NCBI GenBank assembly: GCA_033964015.1
Contig: CM066916.1
Span: 27,111,404 to 27,175,403, forward strand
DNA from: Scolanthus callimorphus
Lineage: Eukaryota; Cnidaria; Anthozoa; Actiniaria; Edwardsiidae
DNA: 64,000 nucleotides
Direction of reading: 5' to 3'
A model generated the notes under the pieces. The model was not told the DNA's origin and ran no database searches. It worked only from the letters and a program-made list of their open reading frames with translations. Shown in pieces: positions 21,146 through 33,900 of this stretch. The position numbers and the translations under genes were made by a program. How positions within the stretch are numbered: position 1 is the stretch's first letter; every line of letters begins with the position of its first letter.

Positions 21146-21205
21146 ATGTTCAAGATGGCGGACGGTGAAGTGCAAACTCGAGTCTCTACAAACGCGGACG
21201 AAGAG
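21146..21205 (+). CDS. Zinc-finger unit 1, first exon
   Basis: The exon is 60 nt, from ATG to AAGAG, with donor GTGAGC. It encodes [10 protein letters not shown] followed by [11 protein letters not shown] second in-frame ATG (MADGE) with better context lies four codons in. Confidence 0.8.
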
Positions 21206-24200
21206 GTGAGCACTCGACAACATGCATACCTGCCAACCCTCCCGGCTTACCCGGGAGACTCCCGTTTTTACCCTCAGACTCCCGGGGAAAAATTGAACCT
21301 TTCCATATACTTCCTCCCGGGTAAATTTCTTGCGATTTTTTCATACAGCTCTTGTATTTGAGACAGAATCTCCCGGTTCTGGAGTTTTCAGGTTGGCAGG
21401 TATGAACATGACTCTTATTTATTTGACTTAAGTGTGTAAGAAGATATATAGAAGAGCGTTTTCTTTAGAGCTTGTCCCTTATTTCGATCGGGAAAAACAG
21501 GGATGATAAAAATGAAAACATCCTGCAGGTCCAAAATCCTGCAGGTCCAAAATGCATCCAGAAAAATGCAGACTGATTGACGAGTTTTTCTTGCACTTGC
21601 ATGACCTCTCAGCTTTGAACAACTACAATTCTAATATATTCTACCTATATGGATATATTTGACCAAAGATCAAAGTTCAAGATGATGCTGCACAATTTAT
21701 TAGTTTCCATAGCAATGCAACAGGGGGGTCACTGTTTTTGATTAGCAAAAGTCCCACATGAAATTTAATCTTAACTTTTAAAATGATACACCAAGTGCTA
21801 TCCTCATGGTACGTATACAAAAATAGAGAAAATCTATCAAAACGATTTCAAAGATATCCCAAGCTACTTTTTTGGCTTTGAAATTCAAACTTTTTCACTT
21901 GTTTTTTAAATGACTACAAGAAAACAGCCCGTCACTTCGTGATGCTAGAAGACTCAACCTGAGTGCCCCTTTCCATAAACCACCCTGCCCCATGCCTTTT
22001 TTGTATGTTTTGCACTGGTCTCCCTGATTTTTTGGTGTCTGTCCGAAGACATTGGAATTGTTTGTATGCTTATTATATCTCAGTAAGGGAAGAGAAGAAA
22101 CAGGTAAAGTAAAATTGTTCTAAGAAATTTTAGTTTATCATAGTATTTTTTTAGAGAATTTCATTCATGGCTTAGCGTATTAATGGGTTTTGAAATAAGC
22201 TAACAAAATCTCTTGCTGCAAAATTCATCCCAAGGTATACTGTTACTTGTTTGCCAAATTTTATGCCAGTAAGTGCTTTTAATTTTCCATAATGAACATG
22301 GACATAAACTTCAATGTTTTTTTGTTCCAGACAAGGGGCTCCACAAAAAATTCCTGATGGCAAATTTTTTTACTCACACTCTTAACTTAAAGCAGGCCCG
22401 TAGTGGGGGGTGTTTTCTAGTGTTTACTTACACTCACACTCTTAACTTAAAGCAGGCCCGTAGTGGGGGAGGGGAGCCCAGGACACCCCAGATTTAGGCA
22501 AAACTACTGACTATACTTTTCTTAAGATTGCCTTATTTTTGCTACGTTTTCATACTAAGGCCCCCCGAATGTTCTGCCATGATTGTTCAACCTGCCATGA
22601 ACCCCTTGTTAAAAATTTGGAAATTCACGGGAAATGTCTTATCTGAGTCCTTAGATTGCTCTGAAGGTACCATCCGGCGGCTCTCGATGTTCCACATGTC
22701 GTTGTCAGAAAATTAGCTCACAGATTTTTCAGCAAATGTAAAAGCAAATGTATATAGCCCTCCTTTCAAATCCTTGACGTCTTTTCTAGCTTCATAGAAA
22801 AGGCTGATTTAGGGAATACTCATGGGAATGCCACGTGATCTGAAATGGGAAAACATTATGCCCAAGCCAAGGAGGTCTATTGGAAGGAGCGGGAGCTTTT
22901 AAAGAAAGTCGGTACTTTTTTCTTTAGAACTAAAAAAGTACATTCTCACGTACAATATTCATCAGATAGACCAACCTTTTAGCATTAAAATGTTATATGA
23001 ACAACGTTTGTGGTGTAAATTGTGACATGATACAAATTTTTCGTGTGACACCCCTCAAAGGTACATGTATACTCATACTTTAAATTCCAAGTTTTGCGGT
23101 ACCATTTTTCCATTCAGTGATTAAATATCTGATCGCACGACAAACTTTTTGTTTCTTGCCATATCAAATAAAAGAAAAGACATTCGTTCCCTGAGATAGG
23201 CAGCAAAATGTCTTCCAGCTTTGAAAATGTTCAATTATACAGCATGAAAGTGGAAATCCCTCGCCAGAAGCACGTTCTTTGGATGGTATTCTTGGGACCG
23301 TGCACACAAGAAACCCAAAGCAAAGATATAAATTTGGCGTGAAATTGAGGCAAAAAATTCAACAAAATGACAGAACCCAAATCTCATGGATGTAAAAATG
23401 CATGCGGGATCAGAAAGCCGTTGTTTTGTATGGCGACTTGTTGAATTGAAATCTATGTAAGTCAGTAGCATGAACTAGGCATTCATTGCTTCATTCTCGT
23501 ACCCAGAGCTCCCTGGCTAGTTGGCTCGCAAGGGAGGCTCTGGTGACATCCATTTGAGGACCTTATCTGATTGGCTGCTTTTGAGCATTGGTGCATGCAC
23601 AGAAAGACCTTTCTCTCAACGGCTCTGTATCAAATCTCGCGCATGCATCAGTGGCTGTCACCAGAGCTCCCCGCGAGGAGTTGAGCTGGGGAGCTCTGGG
23701 TAAGAGAATGTCTTTGCCACTCTTTGCAAATTGCAATTGCTTTGCTCAATAGTTTGCTCTGGTTTTTAGGGAAAGATCAAGTCTAAAGTTTCATTTGAAG
23801 CCGAGCACAAAGACATTCAAGTGAACACTTGTATGGACACTGGTGATGAGATTCAACACATGATAAAGAAGGAAAGGATTGAATGTAAAGAACAGGATAC
23901 CTCCAAAATAGTGCAACATGTTCAAGTCGGCCTTGAGGAACAGTCAACATTTGTACTGAGCGAATTTGTGATTGATTATGTGAATAAAGATCACCAAAAG
24001 TCTGAGAAAACGGAAAGCGATGATGACCCTGGCAGGAAATATTTTTGTAAAAAAGCTGATGAAGAACTACAGTCAAGGTTTCAGCCATATGAATGTAAAC
24101 ATTGCGGTAAATGCTTTATACAATATAATCATCTATCAAAGCACGAGCGAGCACACACAGGATTGAAGCCATATGAATGCAAACATTGTGGTAAAAGCTT

Positions 24201-25002
24201 TTGTGCGCCTAGTAACCTAGCACGACATGAACGTATACACACAGGAGTAAAGCCATATGAATGCAAACATTGTGGTAAATGCTTTAATCTGGCTAGTAAT
24301 TTAACAACACATGAACGTATACATGCAGGAAAAAAGCCATATGAATGCAAACAGTGCGGTAAATGCTTTACGCAAACTGGTCACCTAGCCATTCATGAAA
24401 GAACACATACAGGAAAAAAGCCATATGAATGCAAACATTGTGGCAAATGCTTTACTGGGTGTGTTAACCTAACCAAACACGAACGTATACACACGGGAAT
24501 AAAGCCATATGAATGCAAACAGTGTGGTAAACGCTTTATACAATATCATCATCTAAAATTTCACGAGCGAACACACACAGGAATAAAACCGCATGAATGC
24601 AAACGCTGTGGCAAATGCTTTGGTCAGTCTGGTGGCCTAGCAACACATGAACGTATACACACCGGGTTAAAGCCATATGAATGCAAACAGTGTGGAAAAT
24701 GCTTTAGTCGTTCTGGTGACCTAGCAAGACATGAACGTATTCATACAGGAATAAAACCATATAAATGCAAACAGTGCGGAAAATGCTTTAATCTATCTAG
24801 TAATTTAAAACAACATGAACGTATACATACAGGATCAAAGCCATATAAATGCAAACAGTGCGGTAAATGCTTTACGCAAACTAGTAACCTAGCCATTCAT
24901 GAAAGAACACATACAGGAATAAAGCCACATGAATGCAAACATTGTGGAAAAAGATATAGCTCATCTAGTTACCTAAAAATACATAAACAAATACACCAAT
25001 AA
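21146..25002 (+). CDS. C2H2 zinc-finger protein, unit 1 (intact, 11 fingers)
   Basis: Exon 1 (21146-21205) and exon 2 (23770-25002) join in phase 0 to give 430 residues. The N-terminal about 117 residues ([17 protein letters not shown], then [18 protein letters not shown]) are acidic and match no domain I know. Eleven tandem fingers follow, of the form [11 protein letters not shown]5-L-x2-HERIH with TGIKP-type linkers; the last ends HKQIHQ. Residues at helix positions -1, 2, 3, 6 vary: QNHK, ASNR, LSNT, QGHI, GVNK, QHHF, QGGT, RGDR, LSNQ, QSNI, SSYI. The backbone is nearly constant. It is therefore a probable sequence-specific nuclear DNA-binding protein. No KRAB, SCAN or BTB domain is present. 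The 5' end is shared with units 2 and 3. Confidence 0.9.
21225..21404. mobile_element. MITE with empty sites in the paralogues, 180 bp
   Basis: The termini CATACCTGCCAACC and GGTTGGCAGGTATG are perfect inverted repeats, flanked by AACATG on both sides (21219-21224, 21405-21410). Units 2 and 3 read GACAACATGACGCTT straight through the same place. This shows both the insertion and its 6-bp duplication. Confidence 0.9.
21411..23491 (+). other. Intron of zinc-finger unit 1
   Basis: It contains a 68-bp direct duplication at about 22373-22480 (CACTCTTAACTTAAAGCAGG twice). Otherwise no exon or repeat is recognised. The first about 200 bp resembles the introns of units 2 and 3. Confidence 0.5.
22373..22480. 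repeat. Direct tandem duplication, about 68-bp unit
   Basis: TACTCACACTCTTAACTTAA, then AGCAGGCCCGTAGTGGGGG, occurs twice in a row. Confidence 0.8.
23492..23710. mobile_element. MITE family with CATTCTCGTACCCAGAGCTC ends, copy 1
   Basis: The 219-bp element has inverted ends (CATTCTCGTACCCAGAGCTC and its complement GAGCTCTGGGTAAGAGAATG). Inner parts GGAGGCTCTGGTGACATCC and GGCTGTCACCAGAGCTCC also pair. Further copies are at 42773 (partial) and 61229 (full length). Confidence 0.85.
23770..25002 (+). CDS. Zinc-finger unit 1, second exon
   Basis: The exon has 411 codons including the stop, with acceptor GGTTTTTAG. It carries residues 21-430, including all 11 fingers. Confidence 0.9.
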   Translation, partial: GKIKSKVSFEAEHKDIQVNTCMDTGDEIQHMIKKERIECKEQDTSKIVQHVQVGLEEQSTFVLSEFVIDYVNKDHQKSEKTESDDDPGRKYFCKKADEELQSRFQPYECKHCGKCFIQYNHLSKHERAHTGLKPYECKHCGKSFCAPSNLARHERIHTGVKPYECKHCGKCFNLASNLTTHERIHAGKKPYECKQCGKCFTQTGHLAIHERTHTGKKPYECKHCGKCFTGCVNLTKHERIHTGIKPYECKQCGKRFIQYHHLKFHERTHTGIKPHECKRCGKCFGQSGGLATHERIHTGLKPYECKQCGKCFSRSGDLARHERIHTGIKPYKCKQCGKCFNLSSNLKQHERIHTGSKPYKCKQCGKCFTQTSNLAIHERTHTGIKPHECKHCGKRYSSSSYLKIHKQIHQ

Positions 25003-25530
25003 AGCTGCAGAATACATCCAATCTAGTATGGCATCAACAAATACATACAAGTAAATGGTGTGGTGCACCATACTATGGCCTGATATGAACTTGTAATTGG
25101 CAGCTAAATTTTAGTCGCCAAATAAGTGTTAGATTAAAGGGGGCACTCACACGTTCAATTTTTGTACCACCTGTTAAAAAATACGTCTAATTCTAATAAT
25201 CAAAAATACAGTTAAGTTTACCGGGAAAACTAAAATAATAGTCCAGGTTTGTTAAATAACCTTTTAACTGTTAAAACTATTATCAAGAGGATGGAATTCG
25301 ATTGCGATTTGAATTATTTGCTTGTCAGCAAGCGTGCGAGTGTCACTTTAAGCAGTCATGGTTCTGTTTTTTGTTCCTTTTTTAATTGGTACCTAATTGA
25401 TCTTTGCCTGAAATAAAGCCTGACCGGGCAACATTTGTAATAAAGAGATGTTGATTTCCAACAAGTTGTTACAATTCTATTATTGCTGTTGCAATTTTTT
25501 GTATAATTTGTACATTCCCAACTTTACACA
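25003..25530 (+). promoter_or_regulatory. 3' UTR and downstream flank of unit 1
   Basis: Collinear with 48001-48537 after the unit-2 pseudogene: shared GCAGAATACA, CAACAAATACATA, CACCATA, CAACAAGTTGTTACAATTCT and CAAACGTTAATTA. A polyadenylation signal AATAAA lies near 25439 (GTAATAAAGAG). Confidence 0.6.
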
Positions 25531-25794
25531 CCTCAAACGTTAATTAGCGTTACCCATAAATATATGTAATATGTATGTAAAGCCCGGTGCACACTGGCGA
25601 CATAAGGACGCTATGTTGCAACGAAAAAAGGATGGGAAAATAACAAATCATGAATATTTTACATGGATCATCATTAGAGTACTTCACCAAGGCAATCTTA
25701 TGTTATTTTTGTGAACTCAACGTTTCGAAACCACCAGATTTTGTTCGCGTGATATTTTCTTCATGTCGCTAGTGTGCACCAGGCATAACACCAT

Positions 25795-25955
25795 TCACGT
25801 GTTTTGGGGACATTATGAACCTCCGATAGGACGGAGTGGTACCAAACGGGGTAAACTCCTACCCTACCTATATCGGCGCTATTTCGGTACGACTGGATAC
25901 CAATCGAGTGCCTCTCTTTGTTTTGACCTCATCCATAAGCTATTTAACAATTAGA
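25795..25955. repeat. Conserved 130-bp block, copy 1
   Basis: It shares long identical runs with 49980-50120: AACCTCCGATA, GACGGAGTGG, AACGGGGTAAACTCCTAC, CGACTGGATACCAATCGAGTG and CCTCATCCATAAGCTAT. It lies in the flank duplicated with the zinc-finger unit. It may be simply co-duplicated, or a conserved exon or ncRNA. Neither copy has a convincing long frame. Confidence 0.55.
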
Positions 25956-26159
25956 CTACGAGTTCGAGTCAATAGATAGTTAACGAGGCGCGTAGCGCCG
26001 AGTTGACTGTTTGACTCGTAGAAAACGAGAACGAGTAGTTAATTGTTTTAGTAGAAACCCACCTAGCATACTAACGACTTATTATTAAAACCTACTTTTT
26101 TCAATGATTTTAGAAAGTTTTACACTATTGTTTTCGCTACTCACTTTCTATTACTTTCT

Positions 26160-26690
26160 ATTCCCATCGTGCACTGCACCGCATTTTTCCTAACTTAATG
26201 CGAATTACGGGCTTTCACCGCTGCCTCAAAGGCCATAGAGTCATTACTAAGAGCAATGGTATAAGGGTCAAGGCTATTCCAAAGCCGCAATGCGCGCGGG
26301 AGAAAACTAAATTTAAAAATGTTCGTCCTGACACATGGGATGTTATATTGTTCTGGATGGGTATGTCTTTTAGACCTCCGAGTAGGCTTCGAAAGCTCAG
26401 CGAGCGGCAGGTTGCACTTGGAGTTTAGACCTTGATTTAGCAGACACAGGGTTGCAGCATCCCGACGCGACTCCAATGACTCCCACCCGAGATTGTTTAA
26501 GTGACGGGTGATGGTGCCTGCTTCATAAGAGTAGTAATCAGAAGTTACGAAGCGTACTGCGCGTCGTTGTACTTTGTCAAGCTCGTTTTCAAGATTTTGT
26601 GCGTAAGGAGCCCACACGGCGCACGCGTAGTCCTTGATCGGTCAGACAAGGCCGAAAACACGCCGCCTTCTTTGGTCTTACTATCACAGT
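26160..26690 (-). pseudogene. LINE reverse transcriptase C-terminal fragment, copy 2
   Basis: The minus-strand frame reads WAPYAQNLENELDKVQRRA and GTITRHLNNLGWESLESRR, then FLPRALRLWNSLDPYTIAL to FEAAVKARNSH and a stop. It is longer than copy 1 (7832-8170) at both ends, and shows the intact C terminus that copy 1 lacks. The family is L2/CR1/jockey-like by its post-RT tail. It is 5' truncated. Confidence 0.8.
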
Positions 26691-28123
26691 CTTACTATCT
26701 ACAGGTTTCTTCTGAGTAGACCGAGGATCTGATTGACCCTACGAGTGACGTCAGAAACGTGCTGATCAACTGAGTGAGCAGCTCTGGGTGATTCCACGCT
26801 GGATTTGAGAGGTTTTTTGAACTGATTTCGAACCTACTGTAGGCTTTTAAATAACCGAATTTTTCACCATAAAAGGCAAAAAGTTTGATTGACGGGCGCC
26901 AAAACGCAGCACTATTTGAGCACTTTTTGGCGATTTTTCCAGCGCAATCGTCAATAGACCTACCCGCTGATCTGAAGTCCTACCCTGGAGCATGTGGAGA
27001 TTCGGTACTTGGTATGCGCTTGGGTCGCTGGTCACCGAACAAATCGCTGGCTCGTAAAACGAGAAACCGCTGAAATGTTTTTTCGTTTGCGGGCGACGAA
27101 ATGACGCGAACGCTGTCCGCTTTGGCGGGATTTTTCTCCCCGTACTTTATATCCAGCAGTAGGGAAACAGTGCACCTAATTCGGAGTGTGCGCCGCGTTG
27201 TCAGGTTTATGAAGATTTCAATCACCAGAAGAGATAAACACATATCTTGTTATTCATAAGTTTTTAATTACAAACTCTTAAAACGAAGGTTAAATACAAC
27301 GAGCCCAATTATTATGAGATTAGATAAGTTTGAAATTTCGTTATCGCGCAAATTATTATATGCAATTTAGCTTCCTGGAAAGAAAAAGCTAAAATTCAAG
27401 TCGACCATCCAAAGAGCCATCTACGGCAAGCAACTTCATTAGAGAAGGAGACTGGAGGACAGAAGACAGCTGTAAAGTAGAAAAAATATATTTATAAAAA
27501 CTGTTTCATTATTTTGTCTGCAGCATAAAGATACACACAAACAAACATAAGAATCTAAATTATTTTTGTGATAAAATGTGGTCAGCTAAATTAGAGGAGG
27601 AAAGAACTAGGATATTGAATACAAATTGTAAACAAAATGTGCAGCCAGATTTGCGGGTTTATCCCCGTGTAAGAACCATTCCCAGAGGACATCATTGTTG
27701 TGTTCAGTTATTTCATCGTGATTCGTTCTAGTAAACAAAAGAGGCTTTGTGACGCAACTCATGAACAATACACAGTCCGTGTAGCCAGATTGGCAGAGAT
27801 CATGGCCAAAAAATATGCAAATTAACTTTGACAGAAGCATAAGAAATTAGTACAATCATCACTTTTATTCGCAAAAGGCAAATTTTGACACAATTAATAG
27901 CGCTTAGAACCAATTCTAGAATATATGTGTTTTGTAATCATGGACAATTTAGACCGGTTCAAATACTGGTTTCTGAACAGCAACTGAAATAGTTGTTATA
28001 GAGTTGCTATAATTGTACGTGCTTATACGAAGTAAATCTACAATTTCACCGAATGACTGATTGTCCCGATCGTAGTTTGTCAAGAGACTGCCAACATAGT
28101 TAAACTAAAAAATAATATTTACA
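26691..28123. other. Unassigned stretch between unit 1 and the 28 kb element
   Basis: No gene is supported. The only repeat seen is at 27655-27790, related to the MITE at 41381 (GTGTAAGAACCATTCCC, GGCTTTGTGACGCA). Confidence 0.4.
27655..27790. repeat. Partial copy of the 41.4 kb MITE family
   Basis: Shares GTGTAAGAACCATTCCC-AGGACA, TGTTCAGTTATTTCATCGTGATT and GGCTTTGTGACGCA in the same order as 41397-41503. It lacks the right inverted end. Confidence 0.6.
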
Positions 28124-29115
28124 CACGCCGGGCCTATAAGGATCAAAAATCGCCGGGGTTTGTTGTAACTTTGTGAGTTTTAATCCAATCACTACCAAAT
28201 TTCACATGTAAATAGTACTCATGAAATTAACAAACATAGCAATTTTGGAATTTTCAAATTAACGAATTTTAGAGGGAAAATGACGTCATCAATCTTACAC
28301 CAAAATTTCAAATCGATCCTATGAAATTTTTATGACTTGGATATGAAAGAGCTGATTGAGATAGCCACAAGACCGAAAAGATTTTTGAAATATCTCATTC
28401 CCTTGGGAAGTTATGAATATTTTAAGTTTGCAATGTCCGCCATTTTGTTTTTTAGACAAAATGGCAGCCATTGGCAGCCGGTACAAAATTGCAGGGCTTG
28501 TTCTAACTTGGTGAGTTTTAGTCCAATCACTTCTAAATTTCACATGCAAATAGTACTCATGAAATCAACAAACGCTGTCATTTTAGAATTTTCAAATTAA
28601 CGAATTTTGGCGGGAAAATGACGTCATCAATCTTAAACCAAAATTTCAAATCCATCATATGAAATTTTTGAGAATCGGGTATGAAAGAGCTCATTGAGAT
28701 AGCCACAAAACCGAAAAGATTTTTGAAATATCTCATCCTGTTAAGAAGTTATGGATATTTTAAGTTTGTATTTCCACGGACCGCTGACCAAAACAAAATG
28801 GCGGACATTGCAACTTAAAATACTCATAACTTCTCAAGGGAAAGAGATATTTCAATACTCTTTTCGGTTTTGTGGCTATCTCACTGAGCTCTTTCATACC
28901 CATGTCATAAAAAGTTCATATGATTGATTTGCAATTTTGGTGTAAGATTGATGACGTCATTTTCCCGCCAAAATTCGTTAATTTGAAAATTCTAAAATGA
29001 CAGTGTTTGTTGATTTTATGAGTACTATTTGCATGTGAAATTTGGTAGTGATTGGATTAAAACTCACAGAGTTAGAACAACCCCGGCGATTTTTGATCCT
29101 TATAGGCCCGGCGTG
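28124..29115. mobile_element. Long foldback element, 992 bp, CACTA-like ends
   Basis: The ends are CACGCCGGGCCTATAAGGAT and its exact inverse, with ACA directly outside both (28121-28123, 29116-29118). The left arm holds two tandem copies of an about 330-bp unit and the right arm one inverted copy. Each contains TTTTAATCCAATCACTA-type, ATGACGTCATC and AAAGAGCTCATTGAGATAGC segments. CAC ends plus a 3-bp duplication recall the CACTA group (inference). No protein is encoded. Confidence 0.75.
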
Positions 29116-29118
29116 ACA

Positions 29119-30038
29119 GGCCATCACAGAAACATATGACACTGAAACCACTAATTTCCCAACTACAACCTGTTCGTCGCTAACTGACCCAAAGCTATTC
29201 CATACAAAAGTTGGGGGCAAAGGCGATTTTTTCTGAATTTGGTTTGGAGGTAACGTGAGAAATAGAGACTTGAACTATACATTTCTGTTTTTAAATCACC
29301 GGTTCAGCCCTTGGTACCATGATCTGCGAGCTATGCATTCATGGTTTAATTTGTTAGGTGAACGATTTGAGCAAATTTAAAACTAAATGCCTCGGCAATG
29401 ACCGACTCCGAATGGACAACAATGCAGTTTAAAAAGATAAATAAAGCAAATTAACTCACCTTTTCGCTTTTATATATTTGTAGTTTACGTCGATGTCAAC
29501 AAACAATCTCTCAATGGTGCTGTTATAACATAACAATGGCCGCCATGTTTGCTACGAAGGACTTCTTCTCTGGCCATACTAGAAGGACGAGAAGCGTATT
29601 TTTCGACCATGTAGCCGCTATTTGAAGCATCCTAAGCATCGACCGGCCTTTTGAATGATAATAGGATAATGCCGAGGAATATTTTAAGCATCTTCAGCAA
29701 CATTTACGCAGAAATAATCCAGAGAAATCGATGGGACAAACCGAAACGTAACGCTCCACTCTGACCAGATTCCATTCCCTTTGGCTTTCTAGCGCATGCG
29801 TAGAACTTATTCTCCACCTCTTCTACCCTGGTATTCAGAGTCTCAACGTTCACAGCCAACCTCTACTGATTCTGCGTGCTCGGCTTACTTGTACTCGCCT
29901 TCCCAGACCTTGGCGAAGAGGAGGTCATGTCTTGAATTGTTAAGTCGAGTAAAAAATCCTCCTCTTCATATGCCCACTTCTCTTGTGGCTGAGTGTCTGG
30001 ATGTACTCCTACCTGTACTTACTACTACGGAATTCACC
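29119..30038. other. Unassigned stretch left of the LTR element
   Basis: A frame at 29796-30040 is open up to and into the LTR, but no domain is recognised. Nothing else is seen. Confidence 0.35.
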
Positions 30039-30938
30039 TGTTACGTCACGATTTTTATGAAAGTAGCAATTTTCAACACAGACCTGTTTCAAACGTTTGG
30101 CCTTGTTTTGCTGATATTTTTAGGTGTACCTAAGTTAGCCAAATTTAGGAAATGAAAATGAGTGTTTCGTTTCAGTAAGTGGACGCCTTTTTGCGGAAAT
30201 CTCCTTCAGCGAGATTAACAGGTGTCTGCTTTCGAGAGCTCGAACAGGTCTGGATAGTATAATTATATTCGTAAACAACTTTGTAACCTCTTGTACACCA
30301 AAATCAAGCGGTCTCAGCAATTTTGATTGCGCAGTAGAAAACAGCCGAGTTTACAAGCTCGGGAGGCTTTATAGTTTTGTAAAAGTTAGGTTTGTCAGCC
30401 CGAACTTGTAAACCAATAACCCCTCTTGATGTTGGTGGGACAATTTATCCGTTGTATGATCATGAATGAAAATTTTGTAGTCACGCTGTCCTTTAAGGCA
30501 TGCGCAGTTAGTCAGCCTTGTAGTAACGTTGTCTTTTAGGACATGCGCACTTAGTTTCTCTAATTTTGTCAACTTTGTCATTCTTCTATTTTTACTGTAA
30601 GTCCTAGAACATGAAACAGCCCGTCACTGTTTATAGAGTTAAACGTCTACACTGATTGACTTTGGCTAATTTAGCGATTGTTATTTTCTTCTCTTCATAA
30701 TTTAATACTCTTAAATTGTCAAAATTGCTTTTACCACATGGACTGTTGTCTGGATCTAGGATATAAAAGAAGGCTGAATTGGCCTTTGTAGTTAGTCTTG
30801 TTAGTCTTGTTAGTCTTGTAAGTATTTGTTAGTGTGTAGAGAGAGTTTTTGTGAGCTAGTCCCATATGTTAGGTAAACCATGAAAAACTTGACAAGATCC
30901 TAGTACCTATCTAACATTTGGTGGAGAACTACCTAACA
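30039..30938 (+). repeat. 5' LTR (900 bp)
   Basis: It begins TGTTACG and ends CCTAACA. It contains GGATATAAAAGAAGGC as a likely promoter and a TTAGTCTTG triplet array downstream of it. Confidence 0.9.
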
Positions 30939-33900
30939 TTTGGTGGAGAACTCCGAGGCTTCTTGGAACATTTCCTTCAAATCACAAAAGTCATCTAACA
31001 CTGGAGGAGAGCAAAACGTCTATCGCAAAGAGGTATGACAATCTAACAAATTGTCGGAGAAGAAATGGAATTGTAGCACTAAGAGATATGACGTCGAGAA
31101 AAGACTTTGCTTTACCTTCTGTTGTTCCTTGGGGATTAGATCGTTCCCCAGTGCTGGCTTGGAACGTTAATGGGCATTTTTATTAAATTTCTTTTAATAT
31201 GAAGTATCTTTTAGTATGTAACTTCGTAAATGTGTTATTATTTCTACCTAGAACAATTTCAAAGAATATGATATGAGTGTTTTGCGTCTACATTGTTTTG
31301 GGTAATTGTTAATTTTGGAGTTTCTGTCATGCTATTCACATTTTAAGGTTAATTTAAAGAATCGTACAGTAGTTCTAAATGTACATTACCAATTTTTGAG
31401 TGCCAAATTTATTTCGTCGTTGTAAATATTAGGGCTTCATATATATTTTTCTGGCTAAGAATAATTTTGTTGCTGCACCTAGATTGGGCTATTTCAATTC
31501 AAATCGTCGCTTTTCACAAGTACTACAATTTTTGTGATGTTCTTAATACTTTAAAAAACTCGCTATGGGCGTTTTCTACATTTTCAAAGTTATCGAGAAT
31601 TTTTTTTTTAGAAATCAGTTATACAGCTATCAGAGAGTTGAAGACAGAGTTTAGATGGATATGATTATAGAAGAAATAAGACAATACATTTTTAGTAGCA
31701 AACGTTTTCAGGGAAGACGTAAAAGAAGTGAATTGGATATCACTAGTGATTTTACTCGCTTTGGACACATACTTTGGGATATAGGCAAAATAGAGAAGCT
31801 ATAGGATAACGCGGCGAAATCGAATTGCACTACTCACGCACAAGTGAATTAGTCCCTGAAACAAGTTACAAGCAGGAGCAAGGAAGGCGAGTTGTGGTTA
31901 CAGACTGTAATTCCACGTAGGACGGATTAGTAAGTTGTACAGTAGATACTGAGTAAGGAAGCTCTTCTCAGGACTGAACCTTCTATTAAAACCTACTATG
32001 GTCGTCTGGAGCCTTCAACTCTGCCCAATTTGCTAACCTCCCGCGTCATCAAGCTTGTTAAAGGAATTTACGATAAATCTAGAAATCCAGAAGATCCCGG
32101 GTAATTGTAACAAGTAAAAGTAGAGGAATGAAGAAGGTGAAAGACGCGTTCAGCGTATCAACAAATGTGATTTTTTTTTTTTACTCCCTAAGAGGAGAGG
32201 TAGAAGATAATTTCGATAAGTCGAGAAAGTGATAGCTTGCCTGTGATGTAATTTGAATTATTATTATTAACGGGGAATTTAATTTTGTAATAGTGATTCT
32301 GATAACTTTTTAAATGATATAGTATAAACATCCTCGAAATAGATAGCGAAATTGAGAAAGGGGGATTCCCGTTTTTGTTCCGCTGTTGAAACAAGGTTAT
32401 TTAGGGAATTGAAACTGAAATTATGGATGTTTCCATAACGTTTTGGCATTAAAAAAATTGGCAAATGATTGTATTAGATTTTTCTCAAACATTTATATTC
32501 TTTCACAGATATGACAAAAGATTACCAGGAAAAAATACATGGACGTAAAAATCACACAAACTCACTTTAACGATTATAAGTGGAATTGCACTACACTCAG
32601 TAAGTTAGCAGTGGGTGAATTAATTGACAGTTTTCAATATTTAAATTCAAACCGGCAGTGTATGTAGTGAAGAAAACATAATATAAGAGTTCAGCCTATT
32701 GGATATTATATATTTGAGACATGCGGCCCAAACTTTCAAGAAATTTTGGGAAAGATTACTATGTGATATTTGAGGAGATAATATATTTGAGACATGCGGC
32801 CCAAGCTTTTAAACAGTTTTGGGAGAGATTACCATGTGATATTTCAGGCCCCAGTTCTTGAGAAAAGTCCGAGAACGAGTATTGTGTGCACATATTGGAG
32901 ATTTTTGTATAATGGCCTGAGAAGTATTTTGAGTCAAAGTTATTTGCGACAAAGATGTTATGGCATTGTCGCGTATTACAGCTATAAAGAGAGCTGTAGT
33001 TTTGGCTGAGCCTCGTTTTGAATTTAAAAAGAAAACCGAACTAAGATGTTTGAAGTAAAGATAGTGTGGGAATAGTGCAATTCCAGAGTGAAAAGTTCAC
33101 TAGTGAATATTTTTGGTTACAAATTCGGCTGATTCTCGCGGATACAATATTTTTTTGTTTAAGCGGTAATCTATTGAAACGAACATATAACTAGCATTTT
33201 ACCATAACATTCGATTTAGAGAAACATGGGAATTCCCGCTTTTCAATTGTTTTGACTACCACTGTATAACCTTTATTTAGGATTTAGATACGGTTTTGCA
33301 CTCAGAAGAAGAATATAACATGCGTATTGTTTTGGTGAGAAGTAAAGGAAAGAAAAAGAAATTTCAGCAACCAGTAAAACTATTTCATAAACAAATGGAT
33401 ACGAGTCAAGTGAATAATTGGGTAACGAAGTAAAAATGACCGGTCTTGCTTATTTACCTTGATTTTATCTTGCTCGCACGTTAGATATCTTCCCTACGAA
33501 AGAGTTTTCATATTTTAAATAACATGAGCTGATGTTGGAATGAAACAAGACATTTTCTACTGGGATTAACGCAGTCCAGTAACATTTAATCTTCGGGATC
33601 CGTTAATTAGTTTTTATGGAACCCATTAAACAAGAAGGTTGTTGGTTTTGATAACTTGTTTCTCTACTAGAAGTGAATTGTTACTTAAGAAGCATAAAAG
33701 GAAACAAAAGATAAATTTCCTGCCCAGAAATTGTTTCTGAGATTTCTTGTCCAGTGGGGTAGTTTTGTCTTCTCTTGGACCTCAGAGGTAAAGCGAATAG
33801 AATTGAAGAATGCATGGAGGATAACCAACACAGATGAACTAATGGATCAAAGATAAACATAGAAATTATGAACAATATTTCAAGACTACTGAATTACTTC

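Noticed and set aside
29796..30155. 119-codon frame running into the LTR
   Set aside because: It crosses the LTR boundary by chance; the part before the LTR has no recognised domain and the part after is LTR sequence (repeated at 34371-34595).
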